From AC-69 sp036519575 (lineage in GTDB: Bacteria > Actinomycetota > UBA4738 > HRBIN12): DNA of 6,231 bases. Each line of letters opens with the position of its first letter. The first letter of the stretch is position 1. The notes under the pieces are model-generated. The model was not told where the DNA came from and did not search any database. It was given only the letters and a program-made list of their open reading frames with translations. A program made the position numbers and the translations under genes. Of the stretch, positions 5,041 through 6,231 are shown piece by piece. The stretch is from NCBI GenBank assembly GCA_036519575.1, contig DATDKZ010000240.1, forward strand, positions 1-6,231, in the 5' to 3' direction.

Positions 5041-5831
5041 GAACGGCCGAGATCGGCGTCTTCGGGGGGTCGGGGTTCTACAAGTTCCTGGAGTCCTCCG
5101 AGGCCGTCGACGTGGACACGCCCTACGGCAGCCCCTCGGCCTCACCCGTGATCGGCGAGGTCGGCGGCCACTCGGTCGCGTTCATCCCCCGCCACGGGGT
5201 GAAGCACCAGTACCCTCCGCACCGGATCAACTACCGGGCAAACCTGTGGGCCATGAAGGAACTCGGAGTGCAGCGGATCTGGGGGCCCTGCGCCGCCGGC
5301 TCGCTCCAACCGGGCGTGAAGATCGGTGACTTCGTGGTCTGTGACCAGCTGGTGGACCGGACCCGTTCGCGGCCCCACACCTTCTACGACGGTCCAGTCA
5401 CGACGCATGTCGCCTTCGCCGACCCGTACTGCCCCACGATGCGGGAGGTCGCGGTGAAGACGGGCGCCGAGCTCGGCATCTCCATGCACGATGGGGGAAC
5501 GATGGTGGTGATCGAGGGGCCACGGTTCTCCACGCGAGCCGAGTCGGCCTGGTTCTACGAGATGGGGTGGCACACGATCAACATGACGGGGTATCCGGAA
5601 GCGCTCCTCGCGCGTGAGCTCGAGATCTGCTACGCGAACGTCTCGCTCATCACCGACTACGACGTCGGCGTCCCGGGCGTCCCGCCGGTTACGCACGAAG
5701 CGGTGATCGAGGTGTTCGAGCGGAACAACGCGAAACTCCGCGAACTGCTGTTCGCATCCATTCCCGCCCTGCCGCAGGAGCGCGATTGCCCGTGCGTCAC
5801 GGCCCTGCGAGGAGCACGATTCGAGGTCTAG
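5037..5831 (+). CDS. mtnP: S-methyl-5'-thioadenosine phosphorylase, apparent CTG start
   Basis: This enzyme splits 5'-methylthioadenosine, a by-product of polyamine and other SAM-dependent reactions, with phosphate into adenine and 5-methylthioribose-1-phosphate for methionine salvage. Motifs in the 264-residue product: GVFGGSGFY (7-15, phosphate site), PRHGVKH (51-57), NYRAN (65-69), DQLVDRT (103-109), VVIEGPRFSTRAES (157-170), NMTGYPEALLARE (182-194) and TDYD (206-209). The Asp pair there matches human MTAP residues that bind adenine, arguing against an inosine- or guanosine-specific relative. A CxC pair (C251, C253) lies near the C-terminus, as in several family members. No ATG, GTG or TTG is found in frame close to the first motif. 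CTG at 5037 has AAGGAG 8 bases upstream and overlaps the fmdB stop, so I take it as the start. Confidence 0.92.
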   Translation: MRTAEIGVFGGSGFYKFLESSEAVDVDTPYGSPSASPVIGEVGGHSVAFIPRHGVKHQYPPHRINYRANLWAMKELGVQRIWGPCAAGSLQPGVKIGDFVVCDQLVDRTRSRPHTFYDGPVTTHVAFADPYCPTMREVAVKTGAELGISMHDGGTMVVIEGPRFSTRAESAWFYEMGWHTINMTGYPEALLARELEICYANVSLITDYDVGVPGVPPVTHEAVIEVFERNNAKLRELLFASIPALPQERDCPCVTALRGARFEV

Positions 5832-5840
5832 CGGCGAGGG

Positions 5841-5846
5841 TACGAT
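5841..5846 (+). promoter_or_regulatory. -10-like TACGAT before the small ORF at 5854
   Basis: TACGAT ends 7 bases before the ATG at 5854, a spacing that would put the transcription start on the A of the start codon. It overlaps the alternative ATG at 5845. No strong -35 is visible, and read-through from mtnP is also likely. Confidence 0.35.
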
Positions 5847-5853
5847 GGGGGCC

Positions 5854-6030
5854 ATGGCTGCCGAGCCCGTCCTCGTCACCGTCGAGCTTCGGTTCAAGAC
5901 CTCGGAGGACCCGGAGCAACTCGGGGATCGGATCCGCGAGTCCGTCGCCATGATCGTGGGTCAGGCGGCCTTGGAGGAGTTCCGGGTCCGGGTCCTTCCC
6001 CTCGGGGAGACGAAACCCCGGGGAGTGTGA
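5854..6030 (+). CDS. Small protein of unknown function (58 aa)
   Basis: I do not recognise this family. The product is a small, soluble, acidic-to-neutral protein with an apparent beta-alpha-beta outline: strand PVLVTVELRF, helix EDPEQLGDRIRESVAMIVGQ, then EEFRVRVLPL, ending in a short KPRG tail. There are no cysteines, signal peptide or membrane segment. The amphipathic pattern, the codon use (strong G/C at third positions) and the fit into the short space after mtnP argue for a real gene. Two ATGs are possible. The one at 5854 sits 7 bases after a -10-like TACGAT. The one at 5845 (three residues longer) follows a weak GAGGG and would suit coupling to mtnP, whose stop is 13 bp upstream. It lies between mtnP and the CpaB/SAF-like gene; no function can be assigned. 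Confidence 0.62.
   Translation: MAAEPVLVTVELRFKTSEDPEQLGDRIRESVAMIVGQAALEEFRVRVLPLGETKPRGV
6000..6023 (+). terminator. GC-rich hairpin at the end of the small ORF
   Basis: Bases 6000-6007 (CCTCGGGG) can pair with 6016-6023 (CCCCGGGG) as an 8-bp stem with one G-U pair around loop AGACGAAA. It sits over the last codons of the small ORF. No T-run follows, so it is at best a weak terminator or an attenuating or stabilising hairpin between this gene and the next. Confidence 0.3.
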
Positions 6031-6105
6031 TCGACCTCACAGCACGCGACCGACGCATCCGTTAGCGTCAGGGTGCTTCCCCTGCTCACTGCGTGGGGGT
6101 GGTGC

Positions 6106-6231
6106 ATGTTCCGGCGCCGGTGGTCGCCGACCTCCAAGGCCTTCGCGTTCCTCGCGGTCGTGGCCGCCGTGGCGGCGTACGGGCTCGTCCGCGGGTACGC
6201 GGCAAGGCTTGAAGCCCTCCGGCCGGTGGTC
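6106..6231 (+). CDS. N-terminus of a membrane-anchored protein, CpaB/SAF-domain-like (3' end outside window)
   Basis: Forty-two codons are visible, open to the window edge. They show a short basic N-terminus (MFRRRWSPTSK), one hydrophobic segment (about residues 12-30, FAFLAVVAAVAAYGLVRGY) and the beginning of an outside region (AARLEALRPVV). This layout is typical of the N-terminal anchor of CpaB/RcpC Flp-pilus assembly proteins and of the SAF-domain proteins encoded near fmdB in some Actinomycetota. The diagnostic SAF domain would begin just beyond the window, so the assignment is tentative; any single-pass membrane protein could look like this. The ATG at 6106 has only a G-rich stretch (GGGGGTGG) upstream. 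A 75-bp gap separates it from the small ORF. TAGCGT at 6063-6068 might be a -10 element but has no matching -35. Confidence 0.5.
   Translation, partial: MFRRRWSPTSKAFAFLAVVAAVAAYGLVRGYAARLEALRPVV

Noticed and set aside
4689..5831. A 380-residue mtnP product beginning at the ATG at 4689
   Set aside because: The first 116 residues are the shifted-frame reading of fmdB, Arg-rich and repetitive, and the known family is about 260-290 residues. The CTG at 5037 explains the gene better.

Overview
The window is GC-rich DNA with tightly packed, mostly operonic genes. It looks like the chromosome of a member of the Actinomycetota, probably from a lineage far from the well-studied Streptomyces and Mycobacterium. 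The main clue is gene order: galU, a gephyrin-like moeA (glp), moaC and a small membrane protein of the GlpR type lie together, with an FmdB zinc-ribbon gene divergent from galU. This recalls the Rv0991c-Rv0996 neighbourhood of M. tuberculosis. The 5-formyltetrahydrofolate cyclo-ligase and rimJ genes found there are missing here. Apparent leaderless starts next to Shine-Dalgarno starts also fit this phylum. No phage, insertion-sequence, CRISPR or other mobile signature is visible.

Layout. Positions 2-340 (+) hold the C-terminal end of a GNAT acetyltransferase. It converges on tRNA-Ala(CGC), at 407-480 on the minus strand. The minus strand then carries, in transcription order, galU (4528-3650), glp/moeA (3612-2347), moaC (2347-1892), glpR-like (1748-1173) and a translin-family gene (1148-513), followed by the tRNA. 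From a divergent 167-bp region the plus strand carries fmdB (4696-5040), a methylthioadenosine phosphorylase gene that appears to start on CTG (5037-5831), a small conserved-looking ORF (5854-6030) and the first 42 codons of a membrane-anchored protein resembling CpaB/SAF-domain proteins (from 6106). The longest stretch without a gene is the 167 bp between galU and fmdB.

How the genes fit together. GalU makes UDP-glucose for envelope glycans. Glp and GlpR are, in Corynebacterium, a cytoplasmic scaffold and its membrane receptor that link FtsZ to the division site. MoaC makes the molybdenum-cofactor precursor cPMP, so the cluster sits between cofactor synthesis and cell division. FmdB (Ruc-like) and MtnP form a coupled pair for redox/protein quality control and methylthioadenosine salvage.

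The most unusual item is the translin-family protein. The family is best known from eukaryotes and archaea. This one keeps the TRAX-type glutamate pair and lies directly upstream of a tRNA gene on the same strand. No clearly new multi-gene system is evident. The best leads are the translin/tRNA pair, the CTG start, the recurrent -10 motifs placed just before start codons, and a cluster of palindromes before glpR.
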